7,407 bases of DNA from JBGQOJ01 sp052119585 (GTDB taxonomy: Bacteria > Pseudomonadota > Alphaproteobacteria > Rhodobacterales > Rhodobacteraceae), in the NCBI RefSeq assembly GCF_052119585.1, contig NZ_JBGQOJ010000049.1, positions 1 through 7,407 of the forward strand. Direction: 5' to 3'. The first letter of the stretch is position 1, and every line of letters begins with the position of its first letter. Below, piece after piece: positions 1 through 5,532 of the stretch. Below the pieces are notes generated by a model, which was given only the letters and a program-made list of their open reading frames with translations, was not told the origin of the DNA and did no database searches. Position numbers and translations under genes: made by a program.

Positions 1-63
1 AACCCACCAAAACCAACCGAAGAAACCCAAGCCTAAATTCCAAAGGCCACTGTCTCAAAGTCG

Positions 64-1152
64 TTGACACGTTCCGCCTGGCCGGAGTGGTCGACAACGG
101 CTGCGAGAGAGCGGGCCAAAGAGCTGCGGCGGCTGGTCGACGCCGAAATCGACCCCCGGGCCGAGCGCGAGCAATTACGCACAGCGCCCACAGTCTCTGA
201 CTTGATCGAACGCTATATCATGGAGCACGTGCCGCGGCTTGCGCCCCGGTCGCAAGGGGATCAGATTTCCATGCTGCGCAAACTGGTCCTGCCGGACTGG
301 GGAGACCGCCTTGTAACCGAGATCACCAAGCAGGATGCATCGCGCTTTCTCAATGAGGTGGCGAAGGGCCGCCCCCGGCCCCACAAGCTGAAGCCCAACA
401 GGCGTGCGCGCAAACTTCAGGGAAGCAAGCCCACCCCAATCCGCGCGAACCGCATGGGGCAGGTCATGCGCAAGATGTTCAACTTGGCCATTGATTGGGA
501 ATGGCGGATTAACAATCCTTTTCAGGGATTTTACCAGCGGCTGGAAAACAGCCGTGAGCGGTTTTTGTGCATGGAGGAAATAGAGCGGCTGGCGGCTGCA
601 CTCGATCATGCCGAAGATCAACGCGCCGCGGGCATTATCCGCATGTGCATGTTGACCGGTGCCCGCGTGGGCGAGGTGCGCACGGCGCGTTTCGAGGATT
701 TCAACCTCGAATTCGGCAGCTGGTCCAAGCCGGCGGCCACAACCAAGCAGCGCAAGATCCACCGTATCCCGATTTCTGCAGATGTGGCCACCTTGGTGCG
801 GCAACGGCGGCTGGTCGTGCCGCGGGGAAGTCCGTGGCTCTTTCCTGGCGATACGCCCGGGCAGCCTGTGCAAGAAATCCGCCGCTTCTGGATCAGGATG
901 CAGAGAGAGGCACAGGTCGAGGGCGTTCGAATTCACGACTTGCGCCATACTTTCGCGTCCCTCCTAGTCAGCGGCGGCGCCTCTCTCGAGATGATTGGCC
1001 GTTTGCTTGGCCATACGCAGATGTCCACCACGCAGCGCTATGCGCATCTGATGGACACCCCCCTGCGTGAAGGGGTCAACTCGGTCGCAGAAATCATGCG
1101 CGCGCGGCCGAGGCTTGTGCATTCCAGCCAAGCCACAGGGAGGACTGCCTGA
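64..1152 (+). CDS. Tyrosine site-specific integrase, N-terminally truncated
   Basis: Tyrosine recombinase that would integrate and excise the element. The catalytic set is visible: Arg201 (GARVGEVR), Lys228 or Lys231 in the following beta region, His291-x-x-Arg294 (HDLRHTF), His317 (LLGHTQ) and nucleophile Tyr326 (QRYAHL). A core-binding SAM-like domain lies at about 43-160. The first 30 residues (WPEWSTTAARERAKEL) match the end of the DUF4102-type arm-binding domain; the 60-70 residues normally before it are absent. The start is a TTG without a clear ribosome binding site, and an in-frame stop sits at 34-36. I therefore read it as a 5'-truncated or disrupted integrase whose catalytic half is intact. 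The other two forward frames upstream show no arm-domain sequence, so a single nearby frameshift does not explain the loss. It is convergent with the next gene. Function is confident; activity is doubtful. Confidence 0.85.
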   Translation: MTRSAWPEWSTTAARERAKELRRLVDAEIDPRAEREQLRTAPTVSDLIERYIMEHVPRLAPRSQGDQISMLRKLVLPDWGDRLVTEITKQDASRFLNEVAKGRPRPHKLKPNRRARKLQGSKPTPIRANRMGQVMRKMFNLAIDWEWRINNPFQGFYQRLENSRERFLCMEEIERLAAALDHAEDQRAAGIIRMCMLTGARVGEVRTARFEDFNLEFGSWSKPAATTKQRKIHRIPISADVATLVRQRRLVVPRGSPWLFPGDTPGQPVQEIRRFWIRMQREAQVEGVRIHDLRHTFASLLVSGGASLEMIGRLLGHTQMSTTQRYAHLMDTPLREGVNSVAEIMRARPRLVHSSQATGRTA

Positions 1153-1163
1153 GGGCAGTCCTC
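1140..1163 (+). terminator. Hairpin at the integrase stop codon, probable terminator
   Basis: A perfect 10-bp stem, GAGGACTGCC paired with GGCAGTCCTC, encloses a TGAG loop that contains the integrase stop codon (1150-1152). Only a weak T-containing stretch follows (CGTTGATTT), so an intrinsic terminator is plausible but not textbook. It lies in the short gap between two convergent genes, where it could act in both directions. Confidence 0.55.
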
Positions 1164-1175
1164 GTTGATTTAAAG

Positions 1176-1781
1176 TCAGAGTTTTTCCTGCAGCCACCAC
1201 CAGACGCGAGCGAAACGCTTGCGCACGGTGCTGGCATCGGGGATATCGCCATCCGGGCTTCGCTCGACGAACCAGTCGAGCATTAACTTAAAGAAGTCCT
1301 CTTGGGTGCGTGGAAGCCCTTCGGTGATCACCTCGATCAGGACATCCACCAACATGTGCTCCCAGTCATAGTTGGTGCGGCGCCCAACACGGCGCGCTGG
1401 CTTGCCGCCAAAGGCCAGAAGTTCATTTACATGCTCGAATTCCTCCACCTCATTGACAGGCAGGATTAAATCCGCGAGCCGCACTTCGATGCCCTGCGCC
1501 GGTTCGGTGATGAATTGCCAATTGAACGTCTCCTGGGGCAGGATGCGCTGGACCAAGCAAGTTCGCTCCGGGCTGTCGCCTCCGTAAAGGAGGCGCGCCA
1601 CATCGGTGGCGCTTACCGTGACCACCCCAGCGATGATCTCTTTGCCGCATTTAACCGGACCTATTGGCAGTACGATCTGAAGACGGCCAGCAATCGCCCA
1701 GCCCCCGATATCGGCAAGGCTATAGCCCCAACGTGACGGCAGGTCGATCAGGCGGAAGAACGCCTTTCTAATTTTTAGCAT
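1176..1781 (-). CDS. Hypothetical protein, 201 aa, convergent with integrase
   Basis: I do not recognise a characterised family. The protein is soluble-looking with no signal peptide or membrane helix. The N-terminal part has an aromatic and hydrophobic pattern (RWGYSLADIGGWAIAG, about residues 17-32), followed by a beta-rich middle. The C-terminal 60 residues are helical and end in a Trp cluster (VWWWLQEKL). That C-terminal layout (acidic helix, then DASTVRKRF, then a Trp-rich end) resembles small proteins beside integrases and HTH genes in Rhodobacterales islands, but this is recall, not a search. The ATG is supported by an AAGGAA ribosome binding site about 8 bases upstream. It is transcribed away from the replication operon and towards the integrase, the place where a lysogeny or island regulator is often found, but no clear DNA-binding motif is seen, so no function is given. 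Confidence 0.7.
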   Translation of the reverse strand: MLKIRKAFFRLIDLPSRWGYSLADIGGWAIAGRLQIVLPIGPVKCGKEIIAGVVTVSATDVARLLYGGDSPERTCLVQRILPQETFNWQFITEPAQGIEVRLADLILPVNEVEEFEHVNELLAFGGKPARRVGRRTNYDWEHMLVDVLIEVITEGLPRTQEDFFKLMLDWFVERSPDGDIPDASTVRKRFARVWWWLQEKL

Positions 1782-1798
1782 ATTGGTTTTCCTTGAAA

Positions 1799-1836
1799 CC
1801 GCAGCGCTATCGCTTTCCTGTCATTAGACGCTGCGG
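1799..1836. repeat. 8-bp inverted repeat just upstream of the minus-strand gene
   Basis: CCGCAGCG at 1799-1806 is repeated inverted as CGCTGCGG at 1829-1836, with a 22-base spacer. It lies 18 to 55 bases upstream of the minus-strand ATG, where an operator or leader hairpin could sit. Arms of this size are not rare in GC-rich DNA, so it is only a candidate. Confidence 0.3.
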
Positions 1837-1845
1837 CATTGCAGT

Positions 1846-1871
1846 GCCGGAGCGCAGACTGCGGCTCCGGC
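1846..1871. repeat. Strong GC-rich hairpin in the control region
   Basis: GCCGGAGC (1846-1853) pairs with GCTCCGGC (1864-1871). Two or more further pairs continue inside (GC with GC, 1854-1855 and 1861-1862) around an AGACT loop, with one bulged G at 1863. No T-tract follows on either strand, so it is not a standard terminator. It could be leader structure of the minus-strand gene. Confidence 0.45.
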
Positions 1872-1895
1872 CCGACGCCAGAAGCCCCTTGGGTT

Positions 1896-1912
1896 CTGCA
1901 GCGCAGCTGCAG
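1896..1912. repeat. Perfect 7-bp stem with 3-base loop
   Basis: CTGCAGC, loop GCA, GCTGCAG: a tight perfect hairpin 24 bases after the previous one. There is no T-tract. The two form a structured cluster between divergent genes. Confidence 0.4.
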
Positions 1913-2241
1913 GATGGGTGACCGTCAGCTTTGTGCAGAATGAACCAGAGGGGTACCCTAGGTCAGACTCCAAGCCTCTGTTGAAATTGTAACAATAATA
2001 ACACAACCACTGCGGCATCGGTGATGTCACAGTTAACGCTAAGGGCGAGAAGCCGGAAACACTCAAAACCAATGCCGGTCGTGCCAAACGCAAAACCGCG
2101 CTTTGGAACGCAAGAATGCGCATCAGATGGCGACCAAAAACCATTTTGGCGATTCACTGCTCAGGCGCGCAGGGCGCGAGCGCGCCGCATGCACCCTACG
2201 AATGGACACAAAAGCTGGCTAAGTTATTGTTTTTAAACACT

Positions 2242-2288
2242 CGGAATGCCGTGTGCCGCTTAAATTCCGGTTTGTTCCTGAATTCCGG
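2242..2288. promoter_or_regulatory. Repeated ATTCCG sites, candidate operator
   Basis: AATTCCGG occurs at 2263-2270 and again at 2281-2288, 18 bases apart, on one strand. An inverted CGGAAT lies at 2242-2247. Three related sites in 47 bases, 64 to 110 bases before the AlpA-like ATG, could be binding sites for an autoregulator or the island repressor. No protein can be assigned. Confidence 0.35.
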
Positions 2289-2313
2289 ATGGGTCGACCT
2301 GCTTTCTTTGCGG

Positions 2314-2336
2314 CGTTCGGGGATGTGCCCCGAGCG
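2314..2336 (+). promoter_or_regulatory. Leader hairpin immediately before the AlpA-like gene
   Basis: CGTTCGGGG (2314-2322) pairs with CCCCGAGCG (2328-2336): nine pairs including one G-U, with loop ATGTG. It ends right at the ribosome binding site (AAAAGGA, 2338-2344) of the gene starting at 2352. It could stabilise the 5' end, control translation or attenuate transcription. No T-run follows the stem. Confidence 0.4.
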
Positions 2337-2351
2337 TAAAAGGAATCGCAG

Positions 2352-2597
2352 ATGACTGAACTGGTATTGGAGGCCGACCGGATCACGCCGATCCTGTCGG
2401 ATTTGATCAGCCGCTCAGAGCTTGCCGCCGAGCTGCAGCTTACAACCGAAACACTGTGTCGTTGGAATACGCAACGCATTGGGCCGGTCCCCACACGGAT
2501 CGGACGCAAGGTGTATTACCGGCGCGCCAGCGTGGAGCAGTGGTTGCTTGCCCAAGAGGAAAGCGTGCCCCCACGTCAGAAGAGGGGGCGCCGATGA
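2352..2597 (+). CDS. AlpA/MerR-like helix-turn-helix regulator
   Basis: A small DNA-binding protein (81 residues) with the layout of AlpA/excisionase-type winged HTH proteins: ISRSELAAELQLTTETLCRW at about 18-38 forms the HTH, then GPVPTRIGRKVYYRRASVEQWL (about 44-65) forms the wing and helix that end these domains. A basic tail (RQKRGRR) follows. Family members activate integrase or excisionase expression in prophages and satellites, or act as excisionases. The start is fixed by AAAAGGA 7 bases upstream. It is the first gene of a five-gene operon, and its stop overlaps the next ATG (ATGA at 2594-2597). Regulator versus excisionase cannot be decided from sequence. Confidence 0.8.
   Translation: MTELVLEADRITPILSDLISRSELAAELQLTTETLCRWNTQRIGPVPTRIGRKVYYRRASVEQWLLAQEESVPPRQKRGRR
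2567..2589 (+). promoter_or_regulatory. Stem sequestering the ribosome binding site of the second operon gene
   Basis: GCCCCC (2567-2572) pairs with GGGGGC (2584-2589), with an 11-base loop. The right arm covers most of AGAGGGGG, the ribosome binding site for the ATG at 2594. A ribosome translating the AlpA-like gene would open it, which fits the ATGA overlap and suggests translational coupling. Confidence 0.35.
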
Positions 2598-2866
2598 GTA
2601 TTCCCCTTCCCTTCCGCAAGCGCAGCGCACGCGACCGGGTCCGCCAGGACTGGATTGAGGAGCGGCGGCGCGAAGCCCGCGCTGTCATCGCCGATGTTGT
2701 GCATCACTCCGACCACCTAGTGCGGTTGGCGTGCGATGTTCTGGTCGCCCATGGCGAGACCGAAGTCGAACGCCGCGATGCCCGAGCCCTGCTGTTTGTG
2801 ATCGACGCACGGATGCCACTGCGTCAGCGGCACCTTCAACAATTGGATCCGGAGGTAGAGCGATGA
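2594..2866 (+). CDS. Hypothetical small basic protein, 90 aa
   Basis: I do not recognise this protein. It opens with a strongly basic segment (FRKRSARDRVRQDW) and then looks almost wholly helical, with alternating charged and hydrophobic residues (EERRREARAVIADVV, then VERRDARALLFVIDARM). It has no signal peptide, membrane segment or cysteine motif. The frame is open further upstream, but the ATG at 2594 is preferred: it overlaps the previous stop as ATGA and has AGAGGGGG 5 bases before it. The gene sits between the AlpA-like regulator and the nuclease and ends in another ATGA overlap, so it is made in step with them. A small helical accessory factor for replication or nuclease action is possible but unsupported. 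Confidence 0.7.
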   Translation: MSIPLPFRKRSARDRVRQDWIEERRREARAVIADVVHHSDHLVRLACDVLVAHGETEVERRDARALLFVIDARMPLRQRHLQQLDPEVER

Positions 2867-3315
2867 AGCGTCGTGGGACACCGGAGGCAGATCTGCAGCG
2901 GACGGTTGTTATCACCCTGCGCTTTGTCCTGCCCAAGGGGGTAATCATCCATCACTGCGCCAATGAGGTGACCGAGGCCGGACCACCCGGTGCCAAACGC
3001 CAGGCGATCCTGGTCGGCATGGGGGTGCATCCCGGCTTTGCCGATCTAATTGTGCTCTGCGGCGGGCGCGTGCTGTTTCTGGAGCTGAAGTCTCTGAAGG
3101 GACGACTCAGTCCCGCGCAAGCGACGTTTCGCGATGCGGTACAGGCGCTGGGATTTGGCTGGGCGCTGGTGCGCAGCCTCGACGATGCGCTGGGCGCGCT
3201 GGCAGATCACGGGTTCACCACGCGGGTCGTGCAAACCGGTACATCGGAAGCCCAGCACGATGCAGGGGCCCGGCACGATGGCGCCGGTCCCTCGGCGCGG
3301 AGGGCCACCTCATGA
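2863..3315 (+). CDS. VRR-NUC domain nuclease
   Basis: A 150-residue stand-alone VRR-NUC protein of the PD-(D/E)XK superfamily, a group found in phages and as the nuclease part of FAN1 that cuts branched DNA. Expected active-site positions are present: Glu8 in the first helix (PEADLQ), Asp61 (GFADLIVL), Glu74-x-Lys76 (FLELKS) and Gln86 (SPAQATF). These cover residues 1 to about 115; the last 35 residues (TSEAQHDAGARHDG...) look disordered. The start has a strong GGAGGT 6 bases upstream and overlaps the previous stop; the stop overlaps the next ATG. Lying directly before a replication-initiator-like gene, it may resolve branched intermediates or process the replicating element. The family is confident; the substrate is inferred from relatives. 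Confidence 0.85.
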   Translation: MKRRGTPEADLQRTVVITLRFVLPKGVIIHHCANEVTEAGPPGAKRQAILVGMGVHPGFADLIVLCGGRVLFLELKSLKGRLSPAQATFRDAVQALGFGWALVRSLDDALGALADHGFTTRVVQTGTSEAQHDAGARHDGAGPSARRATS

Positions 3316-4367
3316 GCCACGCCGCCACCAACTGGGCGATCCAGCGCCGCGGGCTCAAGCCCACCACCAAGATCGTACTCTGGCATCTGTGTGATCGCTT
3401 CAATCCCGATTACGGCTGTTTCCCGTCGCAGGAGCGGCTGGCGCATGATTGCGAGATCGGGCGCGCCACCCTCAACCGCCATCTCGATGATCTGGAAGCC
3501 CACGGGCTCATCCGCCGCATTCGAAATGTCGATGCCAGGACCGGTCAGCAGCGGCCTACCCGCTACCTGCTCGGCTTTGAGCCAGGCTTCACACCGTCCG
3601 GCCCCGGAGAGCCAGAGGGCGATGACAACGCGCCACGCGACGCGGATGACCCCGAGCCCCCGTGTCCCGATATGAGACACGGGGATAGGCCAGAAAAAAC
3701 ATGGACTGGCAATGACTTGTCTGCGCCAATCCCACCAGAGCCGTGTCTCGATTTGGGACACGGGTCCGTGTCTCATTTTGATGCAAACCCGTGTCTCAAA
3801 AATGGCGATTCCCGTGTCTCAAAATGGGACACTAACCTTGTAAGGGAACCTTTAAGAGAACCAGTAAAGGAGGAGGAGGACGCGCGAGGGCGCGAAATCG
3901 CCTTTGATGATTTTTTTGGCGAGCTGCTGCAAGCGCTGGGCTTCGATGCCGACGGGGCATTGCCCGCCTGGTGGCAGGGCTGGCCGGCTCGGCTGCATGT
4001 GCAGCGCTGGATCGAGAACCTCGGGCTGTCCGAGGATCAGGTCATCGAGGTTGCCCGAGAGACACGCCACACGCACCCTGCCCCGCCCGATGGGCCCAAG
4101 GCGCTTGATCGGGCGATGGAACGCGCTGCAAGGCGTGACGCCGAGGCGGCAAACCATGCCACAGCCAGCGACCGAGCAGCCAGGCGACAACGCAAGCGCG
4201 ATGCCGGCCCCCGTCCCAGCGATGACCGACTGGCGGCATTCTACGCCGATATGGTCAATTCTGATCGCTTCCTGCCCGCCAACGCGATCAGCAGCGCCAT
4301 GTGCGGATTGATGCTTGCACGCAAGCTGGTCACGCCGGAACAGCTGCGTCTGCGGGGTGTGCTATGA
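3312..4367 (+). CDS. Winged-helix replication-initiator-like protein with embedded DNA repeats
   Basis: The 351-residue protein has three parts. Residues 1 to about 95 form an HTH_36-type winged helix (TTKIVLWHLCDRFNPDYGCF, SQERLAHDCEIGRATLNRHL, DDLEAHGLIRRIR), as in phage and plasmid replication proteins. Residues about 100-190 are a low-complexity linker rich in Pro, Gly, Asp and His. Residues about 195-351 form a helical C-terminal domain with a charged Arg/Ala-rich middle. The linker DNA holds the GTGTCYC repeats listed separately. The ATG has GGAGGG 7 bases upstream and overlaps the previous stop. DNA-binding domain, repeat-bearing linker and second domain parallel phage lambda O, whose gene holds the lambda origin. 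I infer a replication initiator; no catalytic motif is seen, so helicase loading is more likely than nicking or priming. A plain regulator is the alternative. Confidence 0.75.
   Translation: MSHAATNWAIQRRGLKPTTKIVLWHLCDRFNPDYGCFPSQERLAHDCEIGRATLNRHLDDLEAHGLIRRIRNVDARTGQQRPTRYLLGFEPGFTPSGPGEPEGDDNAPRDADDPEPPCPDMRHGDRPEKTWTGNDLSAPIPPEPCLDLGHGSVSHFDANPCLKNGDSRVSKWDTNLVREPLREPVKEEEDARGREIAFDDFFGELLQALGFDADGALPAWWQGWPARLHVQRWIENLGLSEDQVIEVARETRHTHPAPPDGPKALDRAMERAARRDAEAANHATASDRAARRQRKRDAGPRPSDDRLAAFYADMVNSDRFLPANAISSAMCGLMLARKLVTPEQLRLRGVL
3658..3832. repeat. Cluster of GTGTCYC iterons, candidate replication origin
   Basis: Five forward copies of CCGTGTCYC start at 3660, 3741, 3766, 3789 and 3812. 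Three form full dyads GTGTCYC-N5-GRGACAC (3662-3680, 3743-3761, 3814-3832); the other two (from 3768 and 3791) are half-sites. The last four are 25, 23 and 23 bases apart, about two helical turns, so a bound protein would sit on one DNA face. They begin at codon positions 1, 1, 2, 1 and 3, so the repeat is kept in all three registers and encodes different peptides. That argues for selection on DNA, as in initiator-binding iterons. A less GC-rich, purine-heavy stretch follows (3833-3880), then a T-run at 3911-3917. Confidence 0.7.
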
Positions 4368-5041
4368 GCCAGTTTGATCGCAGACTGCCCGGCATGCGGG
4401 CGAAGCCCGGCGCAGGCGGCAAGACCAAACGCGCGCTGGGCGTGCAGGCAGCCCTCGAATGGGCGTTTCGGGTCGAGAAGGCACAGTTGGAACTACCCCC
4501 GCGACAGGACGCCAGTGAGGAAAGTCGCGGCTTCGGGCTGGAGTATGTTCTGATGCAACGCGCCGCCCTGGGCTGCAAGGTAGATGGCGGACGACACAAG
4601 ATGGGCGGCTATGTCCACGAGGACGCCGAAGTCATCGCCGCCACCGTCGCCGGCATGCCTGACAGCTGCGGCGGCATCCGCATGGCGGTCCGCGTGGCGG
4701 AACTGGCCCGCGCCGGGCTGACGCCGGACTGGTTGCCCGGTGTCGTGCCGCGCTGCGTGCCGCGGGACACACGCGAGAACCAGCACGGCGTGCGGGCGGT
4801 CACCGAGGTCGTCGGCACAGAGCGGGTTCTCTCCCGCGGCAAATGGCGCACAATCGAGATGCTGGCCTGCCCCGTGACCTGGCGGCCGCATACCGAGCAG
4901 ATCGCATCCGCCCGGCGCGGCTATGACGACTGGTGGCAGGCGCTGGATTGCGTGCGCGATGGGCTCTTGGCGGGAGGCATGTTGCGCGAGGTTAAGTTGA
5001 CGGCGCTGATGCCGAAAGTGCGCCCTTGGCAACGTCGATGA
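4364..5041 (+). CDS. Hypothetical protein, 225 aa, last gene of the replication operon
   Basis: I recognise the type but not a function. Its C-terminal third (CPVTWRPHTEQIASARRGYD, then WWQALDCVRDGL, ending MPKVRPWQRR) resembles a hypothetical protein that recurs after HTH replication-like genes in Rhodobacterales prophages and islands, as I recall it. The N-terminal 45 residues are basic (RAKPGAGGKTKRALG), then helical. There is no signal peptide, membrane segment or metal motif. The frame is open from 4301, but the ATG at 4364 is chosen because it overlaps the stop of the preceding gene as ATGA, like every other junction in the operon. Its ribosome binding site is weak (GGGGTG), so translation probably depends on coupling. 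Position suggests an early replication or recombination accessory factor. Confidence 0.7.
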   Translation: MSQFDRRLPGMRAKPGAGGKTKRALGVQAALEWAFRVEKAQLELPPRQDASEESRGFGLEYVLMQRAALGCKVDGGRHKMGGYVHEDAEVIAATVAGMPDSCGGIRMAVRVAELARAGLTPDWLPGVVPRCVPRDTRENQHGVRAVTEVVGTERVLSRGKWRTIEMLACPVTWRPHTEQIASARRGYDDWWQALDCVRDGLLAGGMLREVKLTALMPKVRPWQRR

Positions 5042-5069
5042 TGGGCAAAGCGTTTGAATACCGCTTAAT

Positions 5070-5106
5070 GTCTGGATTTCAGCTTCTGGCTGAAATACGG
5101 TCTGGA
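5070..5106. repeat. Hairpin flanked by 7-bp direct repeat
   Basis: A perfect 8-bp stem, ATTTCAGC (5076-5083) with GCTGAAAT (5089-5096), has loop TTCTG. GTCTGGA occurs on both sides, at 5070-5076 and 5100-5106. The site falls in the 92-base gap between the phage-like operon and the restriction-locus remnant. It may terminate the operon, although no T-run follows directly, or mark a rearrangement junction. Confidence 0.4.
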
Positions 5107-5133
5107 AAGAAGTTTTAGAGGGCAAATTAATCA

Positions 5134-5532
5134 ATGGCATCAACCGAAAACGGCTCTGACCTCGACATTGAAGCCAGCCTGTTTAAGACCGCCGACAAGT
5201 TGCGCGGCAATATGAAGCCGTCGGATTATAAGCACGTCGCCCTTGGCCTAATCTTCCTAAAGCATATTTCAGTTGGGTTCGAACTGAAGCGTCAGGCGCT
5301 GCTGGCCGAGTATCCCGAGGATGCTCAGGACCCGGACGCGTATCTCGCCGACAACGTCTTCTGGGTATCTCTTGTCGTCGGCCCAGATAGTTTCCGCGCT
5401 ATTTTCGAGGCGAATGTGGCTCCATTGTTTGCGCGCATCCTCGCCCAGACCCGCGACCTGCTGCTGCCGCGCCTGATGTTGGGAGAATTGCGGGTGGCCA
5501 AGGCGCCGCAGATCGCACAGGAGGTGGCGTGA
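5134..5532 (+). pseudogene. Type I restriction-modification scar: HsdM start fused in frame to HsdS end
   Basis: Residues 1 to about 78 are the start of a type I DNA methylase subunit HsdM (ASLFKTADKLRGNM, then YKHVALGLIFLKHIS, then YLADNVFWV). At about residue 79 homology switches to the extreme C-terminus of the specificity subunit HsdS: SFRAIFEANVAPLFARI, then LAQTRDLLLPRLMLGELRV. Intact HsdM is about 500 residues and HsdS about 400, so this 132-residue frame has lost all methylase motifs and both target-recognition domains. A second loss of roughly 9-10 residues is likely between FARI and LAQTRD, where HsdS normally has a longer coiled coil. The frame survived both events. The ATG has AGAGGG 11 bases upstream; the stop overlaps the fic start. 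No modification activity is possible. It may persist as a leader that couples translation to fic. Confidence 0.8.

Larger units (their letters stand above)
1782..2351. other. 570-base divergent control region without a convincing gene
   Basis: The region separates the minus-strand 201-residue gene from the plus-strand operon, so it must carry promoters in both directions. Open frames here on either strand have no convincing protein-like composition or well-placed start. It holds the hairpins at 1846-1871 and 1896-1912, a small palindrome ATTGTAACAAT at 1986-1996 in an AT-rich stretch, a hairpin GGCGCGC/GCGCGCC at 2164-2186, an AT-rich patch (2221-2240), repeated AATTCCGG sites and a leader hairpin just before the AlpA-like gene. 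I could not pick a firm -35/-10 pair. Coordination of integration and replication genes is probably set here. Confidence 0.5.

Noticed and set aside
50..70. TGTCTC and GACAC near the left edge, resembling the GTGTCYC dyads
   Set aside because: The spacing is 9 bases between the shared cores instead of 5 in the full dyad, and the first base differs, so this is probably coincidence.
175..948. Long minus-strand open frame (257 codons) opposite the integrase
   Set aside because: It is the antisense shadow of a clearly real integrase and contains no recognisable domain; GC-rich coding DNA commonly leaves such frames open.
1824..2236. Overlapping short frames on both strands in the control region
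   Set aside because: Composition is not protein-like, starts lack ribosome sites, and the frames overlap the hairpins.
3658..3832. Reading the GTGTCYC repeats as a CRISPR array
   Set aside because: Units are 19 bp or shorter, spacing is 23-25 bases start to start with no unique spacers of usable length, and the region is coding.
3866..3880. GGAGGAGGAGG inside the initiator gene as an internal ribosome binding site
   Set aside because: No in-frame start codon lies at a suitable distance downstream; the purine run encodes Lys-Glu-Glu-Glu-Asp.
4493..5143. Minus-strand open frame of 216 codons opposite the last operon gene
   Set aside because: It mirrors a coupled plus-strand gene, has His/Ala-rich composition typical of antisense frames, and lacks a ribosome binding site.
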